A stretch of 64,000 nucleotides of DNA from Bradyrhizobium australiense (lineage in GTDB: Bacteria > Pseudomonadota > Alphaproteobacteria > Rhizobiales > Xanthobacteraceae), in contig NZ_JAAVLX010000006.1 of NCBI RefSeq assembly GCF_013114825.1, positions 310,001-374,000 on the forward strand, written 5' to 3'. Shown here piece after piece: positions 53,045 to 62,008 of the stretch; within the stretch, counting starts at the first letter, position 1; each line of letters begins with the position of its first letter. The notes under the pieces are model-generated. The model had not been told where the DNA came from and did not search any database. It saw only the letters and a list, made by a program, of their open reading frames with translations. A program made the position numbers and the translations under genes.

Positions 53045-53816
53045 GGCTGACCACCACATGCTGGTCGCCGAGATAGGCGCGCTTGACTTCCTCATTGGTC
53101 CGGATGGCGTTGGGATCGCCCGAGGCGATCACGCGGCCATAGACCAAGACCGTGATGCGGTCGGCGAGCGCGAACACCGCCTCCATGTCGTGCTCGACCA
53201 GCACGATAGTGACTTCCTTCCGCAATTCCTTCAACAGCGCCACCATTCGCGCGGATTCGGTGACGCCGAGGCCGGCCATCGGCTCGTCGAGCAGCAGCAG
53301 TTTCGGTTTGGTCGCGAGCGCAACTGCGAGTTCGAGCTCGCGCTGTTCGCCGTGGCTCAATTCCGACACCAGCACGTCGGCGCGCCTGGCGAGCCCTACC
53401 CGCGTCAACGCAGCCTGCGCCGCGTCGCGCAGATGTCTCTCTTTGCGCGCAGCACCCCAGAAGCGGAACGAGTGGCCGTCATGCGCCTGCGCCGCCAGCG
53501 CGACATTGTCGGCCGCGGTGAAATCCGGCAGCAGGCAGGTGATCTGGAACGAACGCGCCAGGCCGAGCCGGCTGCGCTGATAGGACGGCAGCCACGTGAT
53601 CTCGCGACCGGCGAAGTGAATGGTGCCGGAATTCGGCATCAACTGCCCGGTCAATTGGCTGATCAGCGTGGTCTTGCCAGCGCCGTTGGGGCCGATGATG
53701 GCGTGCAGTTGGCCCGGCAACACGTCGAGCGACAGATTGTCGGTGGCCTTGATGCCGCCGAAGCTGCGGACCAGGTTCTCGACACGGAGCAAGGGACCAG
53801 CCAAGGAATCAGGCAC
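53037..53816 (-). CDS. ABC transporter ATP-binding protein, LivG-like
   Basis: 259 residues. Walker A GPNGAGKTT, DFTAADNVALAAQAHDG in the family position, signature ELSHGEQRELELAVAL (SHGEQ variant typical of LivG) and Walker B LLLLDEPMAGLG. Overlaps livM and livF at its ends, consistent with translational coupling. Confidence 0.93.
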   Translation of the reverse strand: MPDSLAGPLLRVENLVRSFGGIKATDNLSLDVLPGQLHAIIGPNGAGKTTLISQLTGQLMPNSGTIHFAGREITWLPSYQRSRLGLARSFQITCLLPDFTAADNVALAAQAHDGHSFRFWGAARKERHLRDAAQAALTRVGLARRADVLVSELSHGEQRELELAVALATKPKLLLLDEPMAGLGVTESARMVALLKELRKEVTIVLVEHDMEAVFALADRITVLVYGRVIASGDPNAIRTNEEVKRAYLGDQHVVVSHG

Positions 53817-54756
53817 GGCTCAATCTCCCGAGCACGCCCATGATGCCGCCGTGCGCAAACAGCACGATCAGCAGCAACAGCGGGCCCATGATCAGCGCCC
53901 AGTATTCGGTGAATTGCGACAGCACTTCTTCCAGCACCAGGAATACGATGGTGCCGATCACGGGCCCGAACAACGAGCCCATGCCGCCCAGGATCACCAT
54001 CACCATGAGATCGCCGGAGCGGGTCCAGTACATCGTGGCAGGGCTGATGAAATCGGTATTGTTGGCGAGCAGCGCGCCGGCCAGGCCGCAGATCGTGCCC
54101 GAGATGACGAAGCAGACAAGACGATATCGGTTGGCGTGAAAGCCGATCGCCTGCATGCGCTGCTCGTTGGAGCGCACCCCCTGCACCACCATGCCGAAGC
54201 GCGAATTGACAATGCGCCAGATCAGGTAAACGCCGCCGAACAGGCAGGCCAGGCACAGGTAGTAGAACTGAACGCGGTTCGACAGGTCGATCAGGCCTGC
54301 GAAATTGCTGCGCTTGTAGATGGTCAACCCGTCGTCGCCGCCGTAGCGCGACAGACCCGAGGTGACGTAATAGGCCATCTGCGCGAACGCGAGCGTGATC
54401 ATGATGAAATAGACGCCGCGGGTGCGCAAGGAGAGCGCGCCGATCACGAACGCATAGAGCGCCGAGACCGCAAGCGCGACCGGCCACTGGATGAAGCCCG
54501 AGCCGATGCCTTCATAGGCTAGAATGCCGACCGCATAGCCGCCGATGCCGAGATAGGCGGCATGGCCAAAGCTCATCATGCCGCCATAGCCCATGATGAG
54601 ATTGAGGCTGGCGGCAGCCAGCGCGAAAATGACAATGCGGGTGAACAGCGTCAGGATGAAGATATTGCCGGTCGCCGCGGAATAGAGCGGCAGCAGCGTG
54701 AGGCAAAGCGCCACGAGCGCCGCGATGACGTTGCTGGCGTTGATGTGAGGTTTCAT
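53809..54756 (-). CDS. ABC transporter permease, LivM-like
   Basis: 315 residues, about ten membrane segments, with LIMGYGGMMSFGHAAYLGIGGY and FGMVVQGVRSNEQRMQAIGFHANRYRL, the LivM interaction loop. Start overlaps livH by 4 nt (ATGA). Confidence 0.93.
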   Translation of the reverse strand: MKPHINASNVIAALVALCLTLLPLYSAATGNIFILTLFTRIVIFALAAASLNLIMGYGGMMSFGHAAYLGIGGYAVGILAYEGIGSGFIQWPVALAVSALYAFVIGALSLRTRGVYFIMITLAFAQMAYYVTSGLSRYGGDDGLTIYKRSNFAGLIDLSNRVQFYYLCLACLFGGVYLIWRIVNSRFGMVVQGVRSNEQRMQAIGFHANRYRLVCFVISGTICGLAGALLANNTDFISPATMYWTRSGDLMVMVILGGMGSLFGPVIGTIVFLVLEEVLSQFTEYWALIMGPLLLLIVLFAHGGIMGVLGRLSRA

Positions 54757-55670
54757 CGCTTGGCGGCCGGAAACAGCCCCTCCGGACGCACGACGAGCAC
54801 AATGGCCATCAAGAGATAAATCAGCATCGATGACAAGGCGGGCGCCGCGGTCGAGGCGGCGGCGGAACTCAGCACGGTGCGCAGAAGATCCGGCAGGAAG
54901 GCGCGGCCGAGCGTATCGATCATGCCGACGAAGATCGCAGCCAGGAAAGCGCCGCGGATCGAGCCGATGCCGCCGATCACGATGATGACAAAGGCGAGAA
55001 TCAGGATGTTCTCCCCCATGCCGATCTGCACCGTGAGGATTGGCGCCTGCATCAGCCCGGCAAGGCCGGCGAGCGCCGCGCCAAGCCCGAACACCAGCGT
55101 GAACAACAGCTTGATGTTGATGCCAAGCGCGCCGATCATCTCGCGGTTGGAGGCGCCGGCGCGGATCAGCATGCCGATGCGGGTCCGCATCACCACGACA
55201 TAAAGCAATGCCGCGACCGCCAGTGCGACCACAATGATCGACAGCCGATAGGCCGGATAGAATACGCCGGGAACGATCTGCACCGGCACGGTCAACCAGG
55301 CCGGCAGCGGCAGCGACAGGCCGGCGGGGCCCCAGATCAGCCGCACCGCGTCGTTGAAGAACAAAATCAGCCCGAAGGTCGCCAGCACCTGATCGAGGTG
55401 ATCGCGGCCGTAGAGATGCCGTAGCGCGATGAACTCAAGCAGAATGCCGAGCAGCAGCGTGGCGCCGAGCGCCAGCAAAATGCCGAGCACAAAGCTTCCG
55501 GTCCACGCCACGAAGGTCGCCGCGAAATAGGCGCCCATCATGTAGAGCGAGCCATGCGCCAAATTGACGAAGTCCATGATGCCGAACACCAGCGTCAGGC
55601 CGGCCGCCAGCAAAAACAGCAGCAGGCCGAACTGCAGGCCGTTCAGCGATTGTTCAACGAGGACGAGCAT
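54753..55670 (-). CDS. ABC transporter permease, LivH-like
   Basis: 305 residues, eight or so membrane segments, family opening LNGLQFGLLLFLLAAGLTLVFG and MDFVNLAHGSLYMMGAYFAAT; GLIRAGASNREMIGALGINI-like loop (RTRIGMLIRAGASNREMIGA) binds the ATPases. It lies 142 nt after the receptor gene. Confidence 0.93.
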   Translation of the reverse strand: MLVLVEQSLNGLQFGLLLFLLAAGLTLVFGIMDFVNLAHGSLYMMGAYFAATFVAWTGSFVLGILLALGATLLLGILLEFIALRHLYGRDHLDQVLATFGLILFFNDAVRLIWGPAGLSLPLPAWLTVPVQIVPGVFYPAYRLSIIVVALAVAALLYVVVMRTRIGMLIRAGASNREMIGALGINIKLLFTLVFGLGAALAGLAGLMQAPILTVQIGMGENILILAFVIIVIGGIGSIRGAFLAAIFVGMIDTLGRAFLPDLLRTVLSSAAASTAAPALSSMLIYLLMAIVLVVRPEGLFPAAKR

Positions 55671-55812
55671 GAACCTAAAACTCTGGACCTAACAAAACAG
55701 CGGCAGCACATCTGCGCCGCCGCCATTTTTTTATTGGGCGGATGATCTGTCGCAAACCGCCCCCGGGTCAAGCCCGCGGGCGCTTTTCCCGATCATGCAC
55801 CGGTCATGCCAA

Positions 55813-56988
55813 TCACTTCTTCATCGGGCATTTGTCGTGAAAGCGGTCCTGGTCGTCCTTGACGATAGTGGCCACCGTCTTCAGCGAGAGCTGACCATCG
55901 GCGTCTTTGACCACGTCCTGCAGATAGAAATTCTGGATCGGAATGTGGTTGTTGCCGTATTTGAACGGGCCGCGCACGGACTTGAAGTTGGCCTTCTCCA
56001 TCTCGGCCTTCATCTCGTCCTTCTTCGAAGTGTCGCCCTTCACCGCGATCACTGCGCTGTTGATCAGGTTGGCGGCATCATACGACTGCGCGCCGTAGAA
56101 GGTCGGGCGGAGGCCCGTGTACTTTTTGCGGTAGTCCTCGACGAACTTCTTGTTCTCGGGGTTCGGCAGGTCGTTGACCCATTGCTGGGCGCCGGGCACG
56201 CCGATCGCATTTTCCTTCTGCAGCGGCAGCGACAATTCGTCGATGGTGAATGCCGTGTAGAGCGGGATCTGCCCCTTCAGTCCGGCCTGCGCATATTGAT
56301 TGAGGAATTGGACGCCGGCCGCGCCCGGATAGAACACGAAGATCGACTCGGCCTTGGAATTCTTCGCCTTGGTCAGTTCGGCGGAGAAGTCGAGCTGGCT
56401 CGGCCACACTGTATATTCCTCGCCGACGACCTGGCCCTTGAACGTGCTCTTGACGCCGGCCAGCATGTCCTTGCCGGCGGCGTAGTTCGGGCCGATCAGG
56501 AACACTGATTTCACGCCCTTCTGGTTCATGTAGGTGCCGACCGCCTGTGGGGTCTGGTCGTTCTGCCAGGAGGTCGAGAATACGTAAGGCGAGCAGAGTT
56601 CGCCGGCGAGCTGCGACGGGCCGGCATTGGCCGAGATCAGGAAGGTTTTTGAATCGACCGCGGTCTTCAGCGAGGCCAGCAGGACGTTCGACCAGATGTA
56701 GCCGACGATGAAATCGACCTTGTCCGACTGGATCAGTTTTTCGGTCTTCTGCTTGCCGACATCAGGCTTTTGGCCATCGTCCTCGTAGATCACCTCGACC
56801 GGCTTGCCGCCCATCTTGCGGCCGAGATGGTCGAGCGCCAGCTCGAATGAGTTGCGCATGTCGTTGCCGATCACAGCGGTCGGGCCGCTGAAGGTCGAGA
56901 CAAAGCCAATTTTGATGGTATCGCCGGCGAGCGCGGGCTGCGCCAGCGCCAGAATTGTCGCGCCCGCCAGCCAGAATGCCTTTTTCAT
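55813..56988 (-). CDS. ABC transporter substrate-binding protein (type I, LivJ/aromatic-acid-like)
   Basis: 391 residues from ATG 56988 (MKKAFWLAGATILALAQPALA, signal peptide). Type I periplasmic binding fold; typical start of the mature part KIGFVSTFSGPTAVIGNDM. Substrate probably an aromatic or amino acid carried by the livFGMH genes downstream. Its promoter region carries the AAGAATTATAATTCA 15-mer shared with bclA-boxR. Confidence 0.92.
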   Translation of the reverse strand: MKKAFWLAGATILALAQPALAGDTIKIGFVSTFSGPTAVIGNDMRNSFELALDHLGRKMGGKPVEVIYEDDGQKPDVGKQKTEKLIQSDKVDFIVGYIWSNVLLASLKTAVDSKTFLISANAGPSQLAGELCSPYVFSTSWQNDQTPQAVGTYMNQKGVKSVFLIGPNYAAGKDMLAGVKSTFKGQVVGEEYTVWPSQLDFSAELTKAKNSKAESIFVFYPGAAGVQFLNQYAQAGLKGQIPLYTAFTIDELSLPLQKENAIGVPGAQQWVNDLPNPENKKFVEDYRKKYTGLRPTFYGAQSYDAANLINSAVIAVKGDTSKKDEMKAEMEKANFKSVRGPFKYGNNHIPIQNFYLQDVVKDADGQLSLKTVATIVKDDQDRFHDKCPMKK

Positions 56989-57296
56989 AATCACTCCCCT
57001 CCTGTTTATCACTCCAAACCCGGTCAACCGGGCGACCGGCAACGCTTGCTCCGCGCGCCCTCTTATTAGGTGAGGTATTTTGTGCGCGAAGTGGCCGGTC
57101 AGCGGCAAGCATGAACCCAAGGCTCGGGTTAGAACCTTTGGCGCATGCTTAAGCCACCTGCACCATAATTCGCAGATGGCGGGGATGGCAAGAATTATAA
57201 TTCAGGTTGCTGAGGGGACAATTGTCGCAGTTTTGGGAGAAAGCCGGATAGGCAGCTGCGGCCCCGCGCCGCACCCTGCGAAGGGAAGCGCCTTGT
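56989..57296 (-). other. Promoter region of the ABC receptor operon (308 nt)
   Basis: No gene is supported. The only notable element is the 12-bp palindrome at 57192-57203 (own entry); the sequence next to the receptor start contains the ribosome site AGGAGGGGA. Confidence 0.7.
57192..57203. promoter_or_regulatory. 12-bp AT-rich palindrome upstream of the ABC receptor gene
   Basis: GAATTATAATTC, in the 15-mer AAGAATTATAATTCA (57190-57204), is identical to that at 46058-46072. It is about 200 nt upstream of the receptor ATG and close to the 3' end of the sigma-factor gene. Function unknown; operator candidate. Confidence 0.5.
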
Positions 57297-58184
57297 TCAG
57301 ATCAGGTATTCAGCGCCATCAACGATATAAGGCGCGTGGCGGAAATCCCTGATGGTCGCGACCTTGCCGGCTGACCAGCCCAGCAGCACGAAATATTTCG
57401 GCTTTGCGTCGCCGTCGCTCGGATCAAACACAAGGATGGCGGGGCGTCCTTCCACCAAGCCTGGCACCAGATGCCAGTCGCTGACCTTGTCGTAATTGCC
57501 GAAATAGCGCGAGACTTCGGTCTTGCCGTTCAAGCGGGACTTACTGACGAGATCGAGCCGCACGTCGTCCGAGATCATGGCGCGGATCGCGTCGAAATTG
57601 CGCGCGTTGAAATTGGCGACATAGGCGCCGAGCCGCTCGCGATCGGCGTCGGATAGTTTTTGTTGCGGCGTGTCGTCCGGCTCGTCCGCAATTTCGCGCA
57701 GCTGCGCACGGCCGCGATGCAGCGCGGCCTTGGCCGCAGGCAGGCTGCAATCCATCACCTCGCAGATTTCCTTCAGCGAGCAGCCGAGCACGTCCATCAG
57801 GATCACGCTTGAGCGCTGCAAAACCGGCAGGCGCATGAAGGTGCGCAAGGAGGTGGCAGCGATCTGGCGGCTCTCCACGGCATCGAGCTGGTCTACGATC
57901 ATGTCCGCCTCCTCCACCGAGCGGAGCGCTTCCTGGCGATTGCGCCGGCGCAGGAAATCCAGCGCGGTGTTGTGCGCAATGCGAAACAGCCAGCCTTCGG
58001 GATTACCGAGCGCGCCGGCGGCAGGCTGCGCCTCCACCGCCTTGATCATGGCATCCTGCAGCACGTCCTCGCCGTCGATGACGGATCCCACCATGCGCGC
58101 GCAATAGCGATGCAGCCTCGGCCGCATCGCCACCAGCAGGCGCTCGATATCAAACGCGGCGGACGTCTCGGGAACCACAGTCAT
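57297..58184 (-). CDS. ECF-type sigma factor with C-terminal SnoaL-like domain
   Basis: 295 residues. Sigma region 2 (IDGEDVLQDAMIKAVEA, GWLFRIAHNTALDFLRRR) and region 4 (LPVLQRSSVILMDVLGCSLKEICEVM, then AAKAALHRGRAQLRE) are clear. About 110 extra residues at the C-terminus look like a SnoaL/NTF2 fold (FNARNFDAIRAMISDDVRLDL), as in ECF41-type sigma factors where this domain replaces an anti-sigma factor. It follows an ABM-fold gene with no gap. Confidence 0.88.
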   Translation of the reverse strand: MTVVPETSAAFDIERLLVAMRPRLHRYCARMVGSVIDGEDVLQDAMIKAVEAQPAAGALGNPEGWLFRIAHNTALDFLRRRNRQEALRSVEEADMIVDQLDAVESRQIAATSLRTFMRLPVLQRSSVILMDVLGCSLKEICEVMDCSLPAAKAALHRGRAQLREIADEPDDTPQQKLSDADRERLGAYVANFNARNFDAIRAMISDDVRLDLVSKSRLNGKTEVSRYFGNYDKVSDWHLVPGLVEGRPAILVFDPSDGDAKPKYFVLLGWSAGKVATIRDFRHAPYIVDGAEYLI

Positions 58185-58514
58185 TCAGACTCCGGCTAGC
58201 GCGCTCTCGGTCTCGCGCAACATGCGATAATTGCCGACGATGGTCACGCTTTTGGCCAGCGGCGGTTCGGCGCAACGCTCGCGAATGCCGTTCTGGAACG
58301 CCTGAAACGCCGCCAGTTTCGGCAGCGCGCTGGAGCCATCATCAGCCGCGGACTCGACGAAATGGATAAACGTGTCGTCCTCCAGCCGCAGCGACAAATA
58401 CCGGAATCCCTCCGGCTGCGCCGCCTTTAGTTCCGCAAACACCGCGGCCACCAGTTCGGCATTCCTGTCGCTCATTTCCGGCTTGGTTTTATACCTGATT
58501 ACGGTCCGTCTCAT
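58185..58514 (-). CDS. ABM-fold (antibiotic biosynthesis monooxygenase-like) protein
   Basis: 109 residues from ATG 58514 (MRRTVIRYKTKPEM; an ATG at 58538 is possible). Ferredoxin-like dimeric alpha-beta barrel sequence pattern (VIRYKTKPEMSDRNAELVAAV, then YLSLRLEDDTFIHFVES). It directly abuts the sigma-factor gene and likely functions with it, as ECF41-type genes pair with small redox or carboxymuconolactone-decarboxylase-like enzymes. Confidence 0.78.
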   Translation of the reverse strand: MRRTVIRYKTKPEMSDRNAELVAAVFAELKAAQPEGFRYLSLRLEDDTFIHFVESAADDGSSALPKLAAFQAFQNGIRERCAEPPLAKSVTIVGNYRMLRETESALAGV

Positions 58515-58606
58515 GGCTTTCTCCTGTTCTGCGGCCATCTCGACCCCAAGGACGTTTCGGAACAGGCAAAGGATGCGGCCCCCGCAAAAAATTGTTTTCT
58601 CTCCGG

Positions 58607-58713
58607 CGTCCCCGCGAAAGCGGGGACCCATAACCGCAGGGGCTCGTCGTTACGCCGCGCTGTCGCCACAGCTTTACCAACAATACACTCCTGTGGTTAT
58701 GGGTCCCGGCGAC
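58607..58713. repeat. Palindromic intergenic repeat, family B (copy 3, diverged)
   Basis: CGTCCCCGCGAAAGCGGGG and ACCCATAACCGCAG at the left, and GTGGTTATGGGTCCCGGCGAC at the right, relate to 15601-15715 and 44360-44478 but with a diverged right arm. Confidence 0.8.
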
Positions 58714-58750
58714 AGCACGATACGCTTTCGCTATCGGCCGATTGACAACG

Positions 58751-58794
58751 ACGTATTGGAGCGGAGCCGCAAATGGCTACATAATCCAATACGT
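58751..58794. promoter_or_regulatory. 10-bp perfect inverted repeat upstream of the NDH-2-like gene
   Basis: ACGTATTGGA (58751-58760) and TCCAATACGT (58785-58794) are exact reverse complements around a 24-nt spacer that itself holds GCGG-AG-CCGC. Lies 30-73 nt before the flavoprotein ATG. Could be an operator or a 5'-UTR stem; there is no T tract, so not a terminator. Confidence 0.5.
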
Positions 58795-58823
58795 TGAGCC
58801 ATCAAAAACCGGAATCGCATCCC

Positions 58824-60098
58824 ATGACCACAGCGCTGAAACAACCCCATCACGTGGTGATCGTCGGCGCCGGTTTCGGCGGACTCGAGGCCGCCTTTGG
58901 TCTTGCCGGGGCGCCGGTCCGGATCACGCTGATCGACCGCCGCAACCATCATCTGTTCCAGCCGCTGCTCTACCAGGTCGCGACCGCTTCGCTGGCGACC
59001 TCCGAAATTGCCTGGCCGATCCGCTATCTCCTGCGCGACCGTCCTGAAGTGACGACGCTGTTCGCCAATGTGAATGGCGTCGATGCCGAGGGAAAGCGCG
59101 TGCTGCTCGAAGACGGAGATACGATCTCCTACGACACGCTGGTGCTCGCCACCGGCGCCCGCCACGCCTATTTCGGCCACGATGAATGGGAGCCGTTCGC
59201 ACCGGGGCTGAAGACGCTGGAGGACGCCACCACGCTGCGGCGGCGCATTCTCGTCGCCTTCGAGCGCGCCGAACGCGAGACCGACCCGGCGCGGCGCGCG
59301 GCGCTACTCACCTTCGTCATCATCGGCGCCGGCCCGACCGGCGTCGAGATGGCCGGAACCATCGCCGACCTCGCCAAGGACACGCTGCCGCCGGACTTTC
59401 GCAACATCGACACCCACAAGACCCGCGTCGTGCTGGTCGAGGCCGGCCCGCGCGTGCTCGCCGGCTTTCCCGAGGATCTCTCCGCCTATGCGCTGCGCTC
59501 GCTGCAGGAACTCGGCGTCGAAGTGGTACTGGGGCAGCCCGTCACCGAATGTGCGATCGACGGCGTCGTCTATGGCGGCAACAGGCTGGAAGCCAGGACC
59601 ATTGTCTGGGCCGCCGGTGTGCGCGCCTCGCGCGCCGCGGAATGGCTGAACGCACCCGCCGACCGCGCCTATCGGCTCAAGGTCGAGCCTGATCTGACCG
59701 TGCCCGGCCATCCCGATATCTTTGCCGTCGGAGATACCGTGACGATCGCCGGCCCCGACGGCAATCCGGTGCCGGGCATCGCGCCGGCGGCCAAGCAGCA
59801 GGGACGCTATGTGGCGGCGCTGATCAAGGCCCGCTTGAGCGGCGGCACGCTGCCGCCGTTCCGCTACAAGCATGCCGGCAGTCTTGCGCAGATCGGCAAG
59901 CGCAAGGCCGTGATCGACTTCGGGCGCATCAAGCTGCGCGGCAATCTCGCCTGGTGGATCTGGGGCATCGCCCACATCTACTTCCTGATCGGCCTGCGCA
60001 ACCGGCTCAGCGTCGCGCTGAGCTGGCTGTGGATTCACGCCCGCGACCAGCGCGCCGCACGGCTGATCACGCAAGGCTCGAGCAAGGTCACGGGTTAG
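58824..60098 (+). CDS. NAD(P)/FAD-dependent oxidoreductase, type II NADH dehydrogenase-like
   Basis: 424 residues from ATG 58824 (MTTALKQPHHVVIVGAGFGG). FAD-binding GxGxxG at 15-20, second dinucleotide motif VIIGAGPTGVEMAG, ATG motif VLATGARHAYFGHDEWEPFAPG, and HPDIFAVGDT near the C-terminal FAD contacts. The tail LRGNLAWWIWGIAHIYFLIGLRN is a hydrophobic membrane-association segment as in NDH-2, which passes electrons from NADH to quinone without pumping. Confidence 0.92.
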   Translation: MTTALKQPHHVVIVGAGFGGLEAAFGLAGAPVRITLIDRRNHHLFQPLLYQVATASLATSEIAWPIRYLLRDRPEVTTLFANVNGVDAEGKRVLLEDGDTISYDTLVLATGARHAYFGHDEWEPFAPGLKTLEDATTLRRRILVAFERAERETDPARRAALLTFVIIGAGPTGVEMAGTIADLAKDTLPPDFRNIDTHKTRVVLVEAGPRVLAGFPEDLSAYALRSLQELGVEVVLGQPVTECAIDGVVYGGNRLEARTIVWAAGVRASRAAEWLNAPADRAYRLKVEPDLTVPGHPDIFAVGDTVTIAGPDGNPVPGIAPAAKQQGRYVAALIKARLSGGTLPPFRYKHAGSLAQIGKRKAVIDFGRIKLRGNLAWWIWGIAHIYFLIGLRNRLSVALSWLWIHARDQRAARLITQGSSKVTG

Positions 60099-60134
60099 GT
60101 TTCGCTTCGAACCGATCGCACTGGCGAAGACCCC

Positions 60135-61811
60135 TCACGGCGCGCAGGTAAAACTGGCCGCGCTACTCGTCGGCCCCGATTTGTAATGCGGCCACGCCGG
60201 CCATTGGCACAATGGCAGCGCGCGTGTCGTCTCGAACTCCGGCGCCTCAATCTTCTGCTCGATCACCTCGAGATCGCCGGGCGCCTTGCCGTTCTCGACC
60301 CAATCGACGAGCACGGTCAGCATGTCGACATTGGCGGGCGCCCCCGAGCCGACATGGTCGACACCGGGCGCGGTGTAGAGGCGGGCGAACTCAGCCGTCT
60401 TTTCGCGGCCCAAGGCGCGCTGCACGTTTTCGAAGTAGCGGATACCCGCGTAGGGGCTCTGGGCATAGTCGGCCATGTTCTCGAGGATCACGAGCTTGCC
60501 ACCACGCGCGGCAAAACGGCTGAGGTCCGGATTGGTCGAATCCATCAATTGCGACACCTGCAGCAGACGCTCCTTGTGATCTTCGGGCCTGTAGGTCGTG
60601 ACGTCGAGCTTCGGGTCGCGGGCGAAGACATATTGAATGCCGCCCGCGCCGTAGATCCAGGCGATGCCATTGGCAGGCAGCGGTGGCTGTGCAGGCGCCG
60701 CCTTGCCAAGCCACCAGGCGACCCAGCCGCCGGTCGGGCCGAACGCAGGGGTATTTTCGCCGGAGACGCCCCAGCCCGGATAATCATCAAGGCCGTTCTC
60801 CAGCGGAAACGAAAACTTGTACGTCGCATGCAGCGTCCTGATCGCCGCGATCTGCGCTTCCGTCAGGCACTGATCGCCGCTTTGCTCCGCCGCGCAGCGC
60901 AGCGACTCCGGCTGGAATTTCGCCTTGCAGCCGACCGGATTCAGAACGAGCTGATCTTCGGCGCCGTCCTCCTTGTCGCAAGCAGCAAGCACCGCCTTGG
61001 CAACGAGTTCGACCTGCGCGGGGCGGATCCAGCCCTCGCCCATGGTTGCGAGCCCCGACCGCGTCCCGGCGTGCTGCAATCCGACCCAGTTGATGACGGG
61101 CACGCGGGCAAAGATGCCGTCGAAATCATCGGGATAACGCTGCGCCATCGTCAGCGCCTCGCGGCCGCCTTCCGACGATCCCATGAAATACAGTTTGGCC
61201 GGCGGCTTGCCGTAGGCGCGCACCATCAGGGCGACGGCGGCGTCCCGCACGCGCTTGTAGGAACGATGCGCGAAATTCTCGAACGCCTCGTCGTTGAGCG
61301 CAAACAATTGCGGCGGCTCGCCCGGCCTGGTCTCGTGGCCGGAATCGGTGCCATAGGTGACGAAGCCCCGCGCCAGCGGCGACGGCGCGCCGAATGGATA
61401 GGCCGGCGGCAAGGCAAGACCGGTGATCAGCACGCCGTTGAAGCCGCCGCCGCCATATTGCAGCGAGCGACCGTTCCATTCGACCGGAAGATTCACCTGA
61501 AATTTGATCGGCGGCGCCCTGGGATCGGACGGCGCGATCTGGCCGAGCACCTTGCAGAATTCCGGATTGGGCGGCGCGATGCGCCCCGCCGGCGTTGGCG
61601 CCCTTTCGGCGACGGCAAGCTGGGACGGCGCAATCATGGTCGCAGAATCGATCCGGACGGCATTATCGGCCGGCCGGATCAGGTCGCTGCAGGTCGCTGC
61701 GGCATCGCCGACCATCTTTGCGGCCGTCGCGTCTACGGTAAGGAACCAGGTTGTGGCGAACAGCGAGGCCAACAGAGCGCCCGCGTGCATATCGAGTTTG
61801 AAGCGTTGCAT
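60135..61811 (-). CDS. Tannase/feruloyl-esterase family hydrolase
   Basis: 558 residues from ATG 61811 (MQRFKLDMHAGALLASLFATTWF, signal peptide), with GGGGGAA just upstream. Nucleophile motif GSSEGGREAL, Asp-His pair from GVDHVGSG, and many Cys as in this family (SDLIRP, AACDKEDGAEDQLVLNP, CAAEQSG). Family members cleave gallate, ferulate and related aromatic esters in the periplasm or outside the cell. Downstream of a receptor, ferredoxin and P450 gene. Confidence 0.88.
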   Translation of the reverse strand: MQRFKLDMHAGALLASLFATTWFLTVDATAAKMVGDAAATCSDLIRPADNAVRIDSATMIAPSQLAVAERAPTPAGRIAPPNPEFCKVLGQIAPSDPRAPPIKFQVNLPVEWNGRSLQYGGGGFNGVLITGLALPPAYPFGAPSPLARGFVTYGTDSGHETRPGEPPQLFALNDEAFENFAHRSYKRVRDAAVALMVRAYGKPPAKLYFMGSSEGGREALTMAQRYPDDFDGIFARVPVINWVGLQHAGTRSGLATMGEGWIRPAQVELVAKAVLAACDKEDGAEDQLVLNPVGCKAKFQPESLRCAAEQSGDQCLTEAQIAAIRTLHATYKFSFPLENGLDDYPGWGVSGENTPAFGPTGGWVAWWLGKAAPAQPPLPANGIAWIYGAGGIQYVFARDPKLDVTTYRPEDHKERLLQVSQLMDSTNPDLSRFAARGGKLVILENMADYAQSPYAGIRYFENVQRALGREKTAEFARLYTAPGVDHVGSGAPANVDMLTVLVDWVENGKAPGDLEVIEQKIEAPEFETTRALPLCQWPAWPHYKSGPTSSAASFTCAP

Positions 61812-62008
61812 AGTTTCCCCCACGCTGTTCCTTCAGCCGCCCTTTAAGCCGGCCGTTGGGCTTACAATGGTTCGCGCGACGCGGAGGTCAATCGAAATAC
61901 GACCGGCTCCGCCTGCCTAGACGTTGACATCTGTTATGCGGCGCGACCCCCACCCCGGCCGTCCCCCGCAAGCGACCCGCAAGCGGGAGAGGGAGGCGGC
62001 AGCGGCTT

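Larger units (their letters stand above)
58515..58823. other. Divergent gap between ABM and NDH-2-like genes (309 nt)
   Basis: No gene is supported. It contains repeat B copy 3 and, next to the flavoprotein gene, a 10-bp perfect inverted repeat (separate entries). Confidence 0.75.

Noticed and set aside
57187..57211. Sigma-54 promoter suspected from TGGCA followed by TTGC
   Set aside because: The spacing between the GG and GC elements is about 20 nt rather than the required 10.
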